Position numbers and translations under genes: made by a program
DNA from: Xenoacremonium recifei
Taxonomy: Eukaryota; Ascomycota; Sordariomycetes; Hypocreales; Nectriaceae
NCBI GenBank assembly: GCA_012184525.1
Contig: WOFQ01000112.1
Location: 1-48,011, forward strand
Length of the DNA: 48,011 nucleotides
Reading direction: 5' to 3'
Shown: piece by piece, positions 23,721 to 33,480 of the stretch
Position numbering within the stretch: the stretch's first letter is position 1
How the letters are laid out: every line of letters starts with the position of its first letter
The notes under the pieces: model-generated
What the model was told of the DNA's origin: nothing
Databases searched by the model: none
The model's input: only the letters and a program-made list of their open reading frames with translations

Positions 23721-24957
23721 ATGGCGGATTTCTCGGAATTCGCAGCGCCTAGCGCCGACTGGATTGCTTTGGAGCCTACCCTACCTCAAATCCCTGACCT
23801 GCCGGTCATGGAACTCAAGCAGAGGGTAAACAAAAACCGCGAGGCTTCGGCGGCGCAGGCCATGATCGACGAAGGTACATATGGCTTCAACACCTGATAG
23901 CTAGTATAACAGGGCCACTATATGCAGCTCGATCTGGCGCTGACACTCATTGCATAAAAGGTCTCAATGCCATGGTTGAAATGCAAAACCATCGCATAAT
24001 TGCTCGGGACGGAAAAGCTATCGATGCACGCACCTATCGCCCCACTGATATCCCTTTATCCCAATCGCTCCCGGTCTACATTCACCTCCACGGTGGAGGT
24101 TATCTTTTTGGAACACTATCTTCTGAAGACGCGTTCTGCTCCCGCATCGTCGTCTGGCAAATGGAAAAGGGAAGTCCCTTCGTGGTTTTTAACATCAACT
24201 ACCGTCATACTCCAGAATACCGCTACCCGACAGCTTGGGATGATGTCGAAGACGCCTTTGTGTGGATACACAGACACATCACCGAAGTAGGAGGCCTCAG
24301 TGACCAGGTTGTAGTAGGCGGTGTTTCAGCTGGAGCCCAACTAGCTGCATCTTTGGTCCTTGCAAAGCTTCGCGGCAATAATAGCAGTCTGGCCGCATGT
24401 CCCAAGATCCGAGGCCAGGTTTTGATGATCCCTTGGCTTGTGCAGATGGGCCACGGTGCTCCTCGACAAGACATGTCGCGTAGTTCCGAATTATCAAGTT
24501 TGAGGCAGTGTGCAACAGCACCAATTCTGCCCGTCAGTAGAATCAGGTTTTTCATGTCTCTCCTTGGCCTATCGGAGCTCGAAAAGTTCGGCGGCAATTG
24601 CAAGTTGAGCCCAGGAAACGCCACAGCCGAAGAGGTGAAGGGGTCACCGCCGACTAATTTTGCAATTGCCGGAAACGATCCGCTTAGGGATGAGGGCATT
24701 ACCTATGCAAAGCTTCTCAACGATAACGGGTGAGTCAAAATTCTCTGTCTATCCTGGGATTCTATCGCTAACGTTAACAATCCTCATCTGGTAGAGTCCC
24801 AACTAACGTCAACATTTTCCAAGGTCTCCCTCATGGGTTTAGACAATATGGGCACAAACTATCAGCAAGTAAGAGCTGGGATAAGGTTCTGAGCGATAGC
24901 ATTTCCTGGATCCTTAATAATCCTATAGCTGGTTCCTTTGAAATCAAGACCTACTAA
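23721..24957 (+). CDS. alpha/beta hydrolase, hormone-sensitive lipase type (abhydrolase_3)
   Basis: Three exons (23721-23874, 23913-24729, 24795-24957) encode 377 aa. The first intron is only 38 nt, short even for this kind of genome, but it restores EGPLYAARSG and keeps the frame. The oxyanion motif HGGG is at about 111-114, the nucleophile Ser190 sits in GVSAG, the acid is the Asp in AGNDPLRDEG, and the His lies in GLPHGF after the second intron. The catalytic triad is therefore complete. It is a cytosolic esterase or lactonase by family, with no signal peptide. Next to a Baeyer-Villiger enzyme and a CoA ligase it could open the ester or lactone and yield the acid that the ligase activates (inference). 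Confidence 0.88.
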
Positions 24958-26530
24958 CTAATCTAACAATAAAAGTTTCTTTCTAATGCTTATATTTTAT
25001 GATACTTACTGTAGATTAGTAGAAGTACTAGTTAGTAAAGTAGCTGAGATACCAAATTAAGGTGAAGAAAGAGTCACGGATTTCCAACTAACATGCTTCT
25101 GCCTAACGCTATCTAAGAGCTTTTTGTTTAAGGGATAGTCGAGGTGTAGTAGCTTCTTTTATAATCCTTATAATTTCTCGGGTACTATACACTTTACCAA
25201 TTTACTTCAGCATAAACCTTAAGACCCTATTAAGTATTATATAAAGAACTAGACTATTTAAGGCTATATTTATATCTTGATAATAGCGATTACCACTATA
25301 ATATATTTTCAAACCTTCCGATAAGTCCCAGGGTATATCTCCCCTATCTCAGGGAAATCTGTTTCTCTTGTAAAAAGGGGGCAGCTAGCCAGCCATTGAT
25401 TGCCGGAGGCCAGTGAACCTCCTGTGATGTCATCACGGGGGAAGCCCATGAGCTTCGGCGTTCGCCCGAGGAACACTTAATGCCTACTAGTATCTCGGAG
25501 ACATGGTAAGTGGGCTTAATGCTTGGCGGTTTCCGAGCCGGGGTGCATCGGAGGAAAGCCGAGCGACGCTTGTGGCAAGCCCTGTGATTTCTGGGGCTAG
25601 CAGGGAAGGCCGATTGAAGACGAGTTAGCCGACTCGAACTTAAATTTCCAGTAGCGGAAAAAAGAAAGAATGTGTAGCATGACGATACCGTACGAGGTGA
25701 AGAGTATTTCGCACGGCTTACTGTCCTACTCTATGGAGTGTTTCGTTGTGTACTTGAGCCTTTTCCATCACTCGTCACAATCTAATTTTCCCCCTTTATC
25801 GCTTAATGGTTTGGCGTGCCACCTGTGTCGTCTCCCGAGTCAGAAATCAAACCAGGTGGCTTCCTTGGCTGGCTTTTGGGGAGTAGTGGGCTAGATTTGG
25901 TAAGCTATTCGCAGCTCGTCGTAATGGAATCTATCAGAGGGACACCGATATTTAAAGAACTATAGAATTGCCATTAAATTGACGTATCATGTGTTTTTGA
26001 CAGCAGCGTAATGGGGGTGGCAAGCAGATCTTTAACTAGTAAGGGGTGCATTATTTCCATCTTCCTTGCATAATTGAATGCGCTGCCCTAATAACTAATG
26101 CTAATTAATTGCGCCAGAGTTATAGAAATAAGCAGTCTTAATTTTATTAAATCATAGTTTACTTTATTTTATTTTTATTCTTTAATTACATTAAGTTCTA
26201 GTAGGGAAACTTGGAAAATATTAATAGATAAGAAATAATATTTAGCAGGTATTAATATAGGAGAGCTAAGATAGGACAGATGAGCTTAATATATAACCTA
26301 TAGAGGTAGACCCAACTGATAATCCCTCAGCGTTTAAGCAATTTAAATAATTAGCGATCTATACCTTAAATGAATAAGAGAAAGTCCTTTGTACCTAGAT
26401 TCTATGACAGACTGATAGCTCCTCGTGGAAAAAGTATTATGATTATGAGGGTTAATAGAGGGGACTTTCTATCTATTCTAATATCACCTTACACGCTCTC
26501 TAATTATGAAGATTATGGCGACTATTTTCG
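24958..26530. repeat. decayed, partly A/T-rich stretch without genes
   Basis: Two A/T-rich blocks (about 24960-25330 and 25930-26530) flank a block of normal composition (about 25380-25900). No intact coding frame is seen. An open frame at 26370-26567 has no domain and sits in A/T-rich sequence. The block around 25420-25440 contains the hairpin-like GTGATGTCATCAC. The composition step suggests old repeat or transposon remnants changed by RIP-like mutation. I could not name the element. Confidence 0.4.
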
Positions 26531-26563
26531 TCCCGGGATCATAACTTCGGATCTTTCCCGGGA
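26531..26563. promoter_or_regulatory. two TCCCGGGA sites upstream of the second transporter
   Basis: Perfect 8-bp palindromes TCCCGGGA lie at 26531-26538 and 26556-26563, 25 bp apart and about 280-315 bp before the ATG at 26845. They fit the TCC-N2-GGA pattern of the cluster. A TATA box, TATAAAT, is at 26735-26741. Confidence 0.45.
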
Positions 26564-26844
26564 CTAACGGTTCGGAGTCACCTCCGCAGGCCTTCTTCAC
26601 CCCATGGGGAACATGGGTCGTTACCCCAGCAAGAGGGGTGGTGTCTAGCATTACGCCATTTGATTGGTGCTCATCGATTCGCCCTTTCCTTTCTTACCAT
26701 CTCATGATTCCAGACCTCTGCTGCTCGACGAGGATATAAATATCAGCATGTCCTTTCTTGAGTAGTAGCAAAAGTTCTTCTCCAATTTCAAATCGTTGAT
26801 ACAATTCATCATTCAAAACAGCCATACCAATAGATAACACTAAC

Positions 26845-28979
26845 ATGCCTCACGCCCATCAAAGGTACATGTTCCCGCCTCTGCCATTTCGTCTTTTAGG
26901 GCTTCCTTTAAACATTCAATTACTTGCAAGGTCTTAGAAGCTGGAACACTGACATATTTATTGCAGCCTAGAAGCTAAGGGTATAGAACCTACCGCTTCT
27001 TCGTCGCATATTGAAGCACAGCACACCAAGTCTATACTTGACGAAAATTGCACTGGCGAGTAAGACTCCCTCTTCCTCTGTTGATGGAGGAATGTTTCAG
27101 TAATGCTAACGTAAGAAAGAATTCAAAACCCTCTTATCGGCCTCCCGAAGGACGAGCTCTCCCGCAATGTCCAACGTTATGCTGAGACCCACGGTCTTGC
27201 CCATATCACCGAACTCCTCCAAAAAGGGGCCCTCGCCGCTCAGAACCCCAATAACTTCGATGCCATTCCCGAGTTCAGCGAGGATAGCAAGCAGCAACTT
27301 ACTTCAGAAAAGACTAATCGCTGGCATCAGCCGTGGCTTCTGTACTTTCTCATTATCCTAAATTCTATTGCTGCTGCCGTACAAGGCTGGGACCAGACTG
27401 GCTCAAATGGAGCGAACTTGTCTTTTCCCCAGGCGCTCGGTATTCCCGACACGGGTGCGGAATGCAGTGCTGCAGGGACTTGCGAGAGAAATTCTTGGCT
27501 TATCGGTCTTATCAATTCTGCTCCCTATATGGCAATCTTCCTTCTGTGAGTTATGTCTCATGTTCCAAGGCGATCTTCTCGCGTATTGATTATGGGCCAG
27601 ATCATGCTGGCTCTCCGATCCTATCAACGACCTCATTGGCCGCCGTGGCACCATTTTCGTCTCTGCAATCTTCAGTCTATTAGCCCCAATTGGTCAAGCA
27701 GTCTCCCAAACCTGGCCGCAACTTCTGATCTGCCGTATTCTCCTTGGTATTAGTATGGGACTCAAGGAAGTGACTGTGCCCGTCTTTTCGGCCGAAAATG
27801 CACCCGCCAATATTTATGGGGCTCTGGTCATGTCTTGGCAGATGTGGGTTGCCTGCGGCATCATGCTTGGGTTCGCAGCTAATTTGGTGGTTCTTAACAC
27901 GGGAGCTATCGCATGGAGGCTGCAGCTCGGATCTGCATTTATCCCAGCTATTCCTCTCTTATTGGGGATCTATCTCGTTCCTGAATCAGGACGGTGGCTA
28001 GTCAAGAAGGGTCGCCACGCCCAAGCTTATCAGTCGCTTCTGAAGCTACGCAACACTCCTCTACTAGCTGCTCGGGACCTTTACTACATATATATACAGT
28101 TGGAAGCGGAACAAGCCATTTCATCCCATATGGGAGTTCAGCAAGGGAACTTTTTCACCAAAGCTAAAGAGATATTTACTATTCCTCGAATTCGCCGAGC
28201 GACCCAGGCTTCTGGAATTATTATAATCGCCCAGCAAATGTGTGGGAGTAAGTTGATCTCCGAAGCCCACTGGTTCGTGCTAACAGTACTCGATAGTTAA
28301 TATTGTTTCCTTTTACTCCTCTACTATCTTTATGAGGGGAGGGTTCAGCACCACCGTAGCCCTCCTAGTATCCTGGGGTTTTGGAATGATGGAAGTGCTG
28401 TTCTCCTTTCCGGCAGCATGGGGAATTGATCGCTTTAGACGCCGAACCCTACTTCTATCAACGTTTCCGCACATGTTCTGGACGCTTCTTGCGGCAGGAC
28501 TCTCATTCTATATCCCGGATTCAAACCCAACACATACAGGGCTTATATCTTTATTCATTTTCCTCTTCGGAGCTTTCTACTCGCTTGGGGAGGGCCCCTG
28601 CTGTTTTGTTTACTGTGCGGAAGCATTTCCTCTATCCCATCGAGAGGTTGGCATGTCATGGGCTGTCGCTACTAATAACTTCTGGGCATCAGCCCTCTCC
28701 CTCACTTTTCCTCGCATATTGGGAGCCTTAGGGGTTCAAGGATCCTTCGGGTTCTATGCAGGCCTCAACGTTATAGCCGTGGTTGCGATTTTCCTTTTCC
28801 TGCCAGAAACCAAGGAACGCACTCTGGAGGAGTTGGATTATATTTTCGAGGTCTCGACAACAAGACACGCCAAATATCAGGTGGCTAGCGTGCTGCCATG
28901 GTGGTTTAAACGATACTTACTCTTTCAGAAGGATATTACTTGTCCTGAATTGTACTATGAAGCCAGATCGGCGCGGTAA
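26845..28979 (+). CDS. MFS transporter, sugar-porter family
   Basis: Five exons (26845-26864, 26967-27059, 27120-27545, 27601-28247, 28297-28979) encode 622 aa. The 20-nt first exon encodes MPHAHQ plus two bases. The second joins at TTGCAG, giving SLEAKGIEP, and the third at AAAG. These small 5' exons are less certain than the rest. The protein has a long cytosolic N-terminus with QNPLIGLPKDEL and the LLQKGALAAQNP segment, then WHQPWLLYFLIILNSIAAAVQGWDQTGSNGAN, LIGRRGTIF, the ICRILLGISMG helix, PESGRWLVKKGRH, DRFRRRT, and the terminal LPETKERTLEELDYIF. Fungal proteins with this N-terminal domain form a distinct sugar/myo-inositol-like subgroup. Plasma membrane; substrate unknown. Its promoter carries two cluster palindromes, so it may be part of the regulon despite the decayed stretch before it. 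Confidence 0.88.
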
Positions 28980-31218
28980 ACGACAAACGTGTGAGTGCTA
29001 ATCTGACTCTTGGGGCAAGGAGGAAGCGGAGTTGTCACAGACAAAGCCGATGGCAATTTTACGAGTGGTTGGTGGACTTGAACAATGGCGTCGCTGATAT
29101 CTTCTGGACTGTTCTACATTTTACCTCGCTGACTGTCTTTTGAATCCTCCAGATTGAGAGCACGTGCATGCAATGGAGGATTCCTCAGATAATCCCTCCC
29201 AGTTTAGATTACATTTCTTCTATATGGAGACCTCACTCCTTTACTTTAAATGAATGAAATACATTGTTTCTGGGGCTACCAAGAGGCACGGTGAAAAGTG
29301 GTCATATTCTATCAGGCATCAAGATCTCCTCTATATGTTAGGATGGAGGAGGTATCAGAATGAAGGCTATAAGCCGTTTTCTCTTGAATTTGTCAGTTTT
29401 CGAGTCTATTTAGACGCATAGGTCTAATATGGGCAATAGTGACTAAGTGATTACTGTTGATGATAATCTTGTATTGATGTAACTGAGGTTAAAGACTCCT
29501 TTGAGCATGCGATCAAGATGAGAAGGCCTATTGAGTATATCAATTGTAGAAGTGCCTCGGCTAATTCCTACAAAAGCGTTATTGGCGACATCATACTTTT
29601 CTTGCCCGAGCTCTGCACAGGTCGAGAGTAGTAAGTCTTGTAAGTCTTGTTACTTATCTACCTTGCTGGCTAGAGGCCATCAAGTGGTGCCTAGGATGAA
29701 TCTTGCGCAGGGAAATCCACGCAGGATAAAATTTTAAGATGCAGACTTGCCAACGATAACAATACGCAGGGAGATCTGCTCACGGAAGGCTGCCGCTGGT
29801 ATTCCGTAAATCAGTGTAAGGTTGCGTTACCAGGAGCTGCTCAGTCAGGTTAGCATAGGCAGAGTTTTGCGTAAGCAGAGCTCTTTGAGTGCCGTAAGAC
29901 TACACTATTATACTCGCCCGGAAAATACCAATTCCATCCTCTTGCCAACTAATTTTGCGCTTGACTCGATATACTCCTGATCATAATGACCCTGATTGGT
30001 CCTAATGCTTGAAATATACCTTAGTGTAGTCTTACGGAACTCAAAGATATCTGTACAGGCAGACCAGCCTCTGTGTACCCACAGTCTCAATGGCTGATTC
30101 GGTCCTGGCCACTCAATGGCCCACAAAGGATATCCCAGGCATTTCCATGAGGTCCCTTGGCCTTTAATAACATCTGCACACTCGAGATAATCACCGCATA
30201 ACACAAGCGACATGTTGGCTTGATTACTGCCAGCACACATTAATGACAAGCTGCTATCGCTACGGCAGGGGCTCGAGACGAGTAATTAAAACAGGATTTT
30301 GTGTCCGGTCTGAGACTAAGAAGATCAGCCGAAAACGGAGCTACAGCTAGTTTGGCTGAGGAAAAGCGAATTTCCTTCTTGTTAGTGTTTCAGTCGGTTC
30401 TTTATGAATTGAATTGATTGAATCTGTCACTATTCAATGGCAGAGGTTTTATGTAATTGAGGGGGTATAGAAGGAGGACCAGAAGGTTATATCTATTTCT
30501 TTTGGCCTACTTGGTTGACCTGAAAACTTTATCAAATAATCTCTCAACCGCTGTTGAAGACGCCGAGGAGAATAGGGCGGCGATAAGGGGTCAGGACTGT
30601 CTTCAAAAGATAGGAAGAAATTACCGCGTGACATACCGGACTCGGTCAGACGGGACGAACACGAAGAAGTTGCACATGAATTCGGAGCAGAGTGCTCCGT
30701 ACCAAGGCCATGAAGCGATTTACAGGCGCCGAGAAGCCATGGAGGACGACCCATCCCCACAACTCAGTACGTAGTACGGAGTAGTCCCCGTACTCCTTCT
30801 TCATACTGATTTCGACTACAGGCACATAATCTGATTCTTCGTTTTCGGTATGCTGCAGAGTGCGCAATCTAATACAAAGTTACCTACTAGGCATTTAGTA
30901 TGAAATCTTGAATCTCCCCTTATTCTTACTCTGTAGAGACATTATATGCACTGTCTTTTAGAAAATTTATTATGTGAAGGGTTAGCCTGGAAAATCGATC
31001 GTCAGACGGAATTTACAATAAGCAGACACGTACGGACCAGCGCAGGAGGACTCAGAGGATTGTCGTCCGCCCTTCCGCATGTGACCTTTTACCAGGAATA
31101 GGACAAGATAGGAAGAAGAGAAGCAATCAACACACCTCCGATTTACCCCATAGAAGCGCACCAACGAGACACAATCGCTACTTTGCTTTTGGGATTGGGA
31201 GGCTGCTCTTTATTAAGA
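28980..31218. other. 2.2-kb region without a recognisable gene
   Basis: Several short open frames exist but none carries motifs I know. The main structure is the inverted repeat at 29882-30047. A short hairpin with GGAGTA and TACTCC arms occurs around 30778-30799. This may be a transition zone of old remnants. Confidence 0.45.
29882..30047. repeat. 26-bp inverted repeat around a 114-nt spacer
   Basis: The arm at 29882-29907 (starting TCTTTGAGTGCCGTAAGACT) matches the reverse complement of 30022-30047 at 25 of 26 positions. Such a length is not expected by chance. It could be the ends of a short miniature transposon or a snap-back duplication. No clear target-site duplication is visible. Confidence 0.55.
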
Positions 31219-31227
31219 CTATATAAA
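31219..31227 (+). promoter_or_regulatory. TATA box
   Basis: CTATATAAA, about 70 bp before the ATG at 31295 of the dehydrogenase pseudogene. The promoter still looks intact although the gene is broken. Confidence 0.35.
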
Positions 31228-31294
31228 CATTACTTCCGTCTACCCTAGGAGGACCATAGCCACTGTGCAATTTCTTTTATCACACCTCGTGACA

Positions 31295-32239
31295 ATGACT
31301 TCAGACATCCCAACACTTCGCTGGGGTATTATCGCTACAGCGCTTATTTCTTCTAGGTTCGTCAAGGATCTTGTTCTCGACCGACCAAATCCAAAAGCGC
31401 GCCACATAATCCAAGCTATTGGCTCGTCCTCTAAAGGCAAAGGAGATGCTTTTGCCAGCGAGCACTTGCCGGGACATGCACCAACCCTCTATGGCAGCTA
31501 TAGAGCCGTTTATGAGGACCCCAGTGTAGACATTGTGTATATCGGGACTCCTCACGCGTTCCACAAGGCGAACTGTCTGGATGCGATTCAGCATGGTAAG
31601 CACGGCTTGTGTGAGAAAGCTTTTACGATGAACAAAAAGGAAGCCGAAGTGGTCTTTGAAGCGGCCCAGGAAAATGGGGTGTTTGTTATGGAAGCGATGT
31701 GGACACGCTTCTTTCCTCTCACCTAAACATTATATGGGATAATTCACAAGGACAAAGTTATTGGGAAAATATAACGTATATTCTGCGATTTTGCGATGCC
31801 TATGGGCATAGAGGCTCTACCCAGTACTTCTAGGCTGAAGAACCCCGAGCTGGGGGCCGGAAGCCTTCTCGATATTGGTGTCTACAGTCTTACCTGGGGT
31901 CTCATAGCTCTAGATGCAGAGCCTGGAGAGGCAGCTGGGAAAGTGAAGGTTGTCGGCGTACAGAGCGTCTTTGACGATCTCGACATAGCATCTTCTATGC
32001 TGCCTCTTGGTTCTAACGGTGAACAGGGCATTCTGAGCTGCTCCATGAGTAGCAAGACTGAAGAGGAGTTTTGCAGAATCGAAGGCACCGAAGGTACCGT
32101 CGTTGTGAAGGGCGCAGTGACGTCTCAACCATCATCTTTCACGGTCTTTCGTAACGGAGAAAAGGAGAGATATTTTGAGTTCCAAGAAAGCAGAATGGGC
32201 TATTTCTGGGAGGCAGATGCAGTGGCAGGCGATTCTTGA
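31295..32239 (+). pseudogene. broken Gfo/Idh/MocA-type dehydrogenase (dihydrodiol/D-xylose dehydrogenase-like)
   Basis: One continuous frame encodes a recognisable NAD(P)-dependent dehydrogenase: TLRWGIIATALISSRF at the N-terminus, VDIVYIGTPHAFH, the catalytic-region CEKAFT, FVMEAMWTRFFPL, then GIEALPSTSRLKNPELGAGSLLDIGVYSLTWG. The frame is broken by stops at 31724-31726 (just after FFPLT) and 31772-31774, with clear homology continuing between and after them. In the Rossmann turn the usual second Gly of the GxG is Ala (IATALIS). After WEADAVA the homology ends at 32239, where the A/T-rich island begins, so the last part of the gene is missing. I see no intron that could remove both stops. 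The family acts on sugars or trans-dihydrodiols. Confidence 0.85.
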
Positions 32240-33260
32240 CTGCTTAGAAAAGTTAAAATATATTGAGACGATTATGGTACTATTACATTATACAAGATTA
32301 TATCTTATCCTTAAGCCTATATATATTACTGCAGATCCCTATTATATATTTTAATATAAAAAATTATATTATTTTTAGTTATTTAGAACTTATTAATAAA
32401 AGTAGGAAATTAAAAGTCTATTATATAATAATAAAGTAAAGCCTTATTTAGATATTTTTTTTATCTTTTATAGCTATATTCTATTTTAATAAATTTATTA
32501 ATATTAATTAATATATTTAATAGTATTTTTATTTAAATTAAATAGGAATTTAGTAATATTTTATATCTAAAAAATATTAAATAAGTTTTTAATAAAATAA
32601 TATAATATATTATTATTAATTAATTTAATTTCTAAATATAGGTTTTAATAAGAGAATAAAAAGACTGATTTTATTTAAATATAATTTAATATTATTATAA
32701 ATAACTATAATAAGCTATAATATTAATTAAAGGATATTTAGTATAATTATCTAATCTTAGTGTAACGGTCCAACTGAGTATATTGACAACTAGCTGGATG
32801 ACTAGAACGAGTATCCTAAAGCTAAGGAGGAAAGAAAGGAGAAAAGGAATAGGAGCACAGCTTGGGAGCTCTAGAGCTCTCGAGCTGTGGGTCTAAAAGC
32901 GTAAGCGATATTGCCAACGAGAGTGTAAGCCGAGGTTCCTCCACGGGCCCAGCCCGTTACACTTAGCTTCTTAAACTATCTATTAATTATATAAATTCTA
33001 ATATTAGAAATAAAAATGTAGACTGTAAATACTGGGGCTAATTTAATATATATAGTAATACTATTAGGCCCTTATTTTAGGGTTAGTCTGTATCTAAATT
33101 TCTAAAATAATAAGTCTAGTAAAGGGATACCTAATATATTATTAGCCTTTAGGGGAGATAGTCTTCCTGCTTTGATTAAAGGTTTATAGCAGTCTAGATA
33201 ATTATATAGTAATATTAAATTCATACTGGAGGCAGTTTAATATTTCTAGAAGGTAGATTA
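32240..33260. repeat. A/T-only island, probably RIP-mutated repeat
   Basis: Apart from the embedded LTR, this stretch is almost only A and T, with very many TpA steps and long runs built of ATTA/TAAT words, no open frames and no recognisable element. This is the signature expected of RIP in Pezizomycotina. It starts exactly where the dehydrogenase pseudogene loses homology. Confidence 0.7.
32761..32961. mobile_element. solo LTR of a retrotransposon, with target duplication
   Basis: A 201-bp segment of normal G+C content sits inside the A/T-only island. It starts TGTAACGG and ends CCGTTACA (perfect 8-bp terminal inverted repeat, TG...CA ends typical of fungal LTRs). The 5 bp on each side are identical: CTTAG at 32756-32760 and 32962-32966. 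This is the structure left by recombination between the two LTRs of an inserted element. It is not RIP-altered, so it is younger than the island around it. Confidence 0.88.
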
Positions 33261-33480
33261 AGGGCAGATTATCCCCGAGATTACCTCGCCTTTAATTCTA
33301 GAAACTGCGTGCACAGGCGGCCCGACGCCCAGTATTGAACTCATGGTCTCGCAGCCTAGAAAAGATAATAGCGAGGTTTGCCTATCATGGTCTAGCATGA
33401 CCATCCTATTGCAGGGCGGCTCTTCTAGAGACAATACAAAAATATAGCAGCTCATGGCGGCGTTTAATTTCATCTAACAA
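33261..33480. other. short non-coding region downstream of the GH51 gene
   Basis: Normal composition. The hairpin-like GGTC-TAGCAT-GACC around 33391-33404 and a TTCAATAC read on the minus strand resemble parts of a tRNA, but a full cloverleaf does not form. Confidence 0.3.

Noticed and set aside
26370..26567. Open frame MNKRKSFVPRFYDRL in the A/T-rich stretch
   Set aside because: No motif, no splice partner, and it lies in decayed sequence overlapping the operator sites.
27106..27297. Minus-strand frames opposite the second transporter and similar frames opposite other genes
   Set aside because: They are antisense shadows of well-supported coding exons.
29908..30240. Minus-strand open frame of about 110 codons with a protein-like look (GYPLWAIEWPGP, LWVHRGW)
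   Set aside because: No family is recognised, no exons extend it, and one arm of the inverted repeat runs through it. It may be a fragment, but I cannot support a gene.
33300..33420. Possible tRNA gene on the minus strand (TTCAATA loop, hairpin arms)
   Set aside because: The T-stem and acceptor stem do not pair, and no valid anticodon arm is found.
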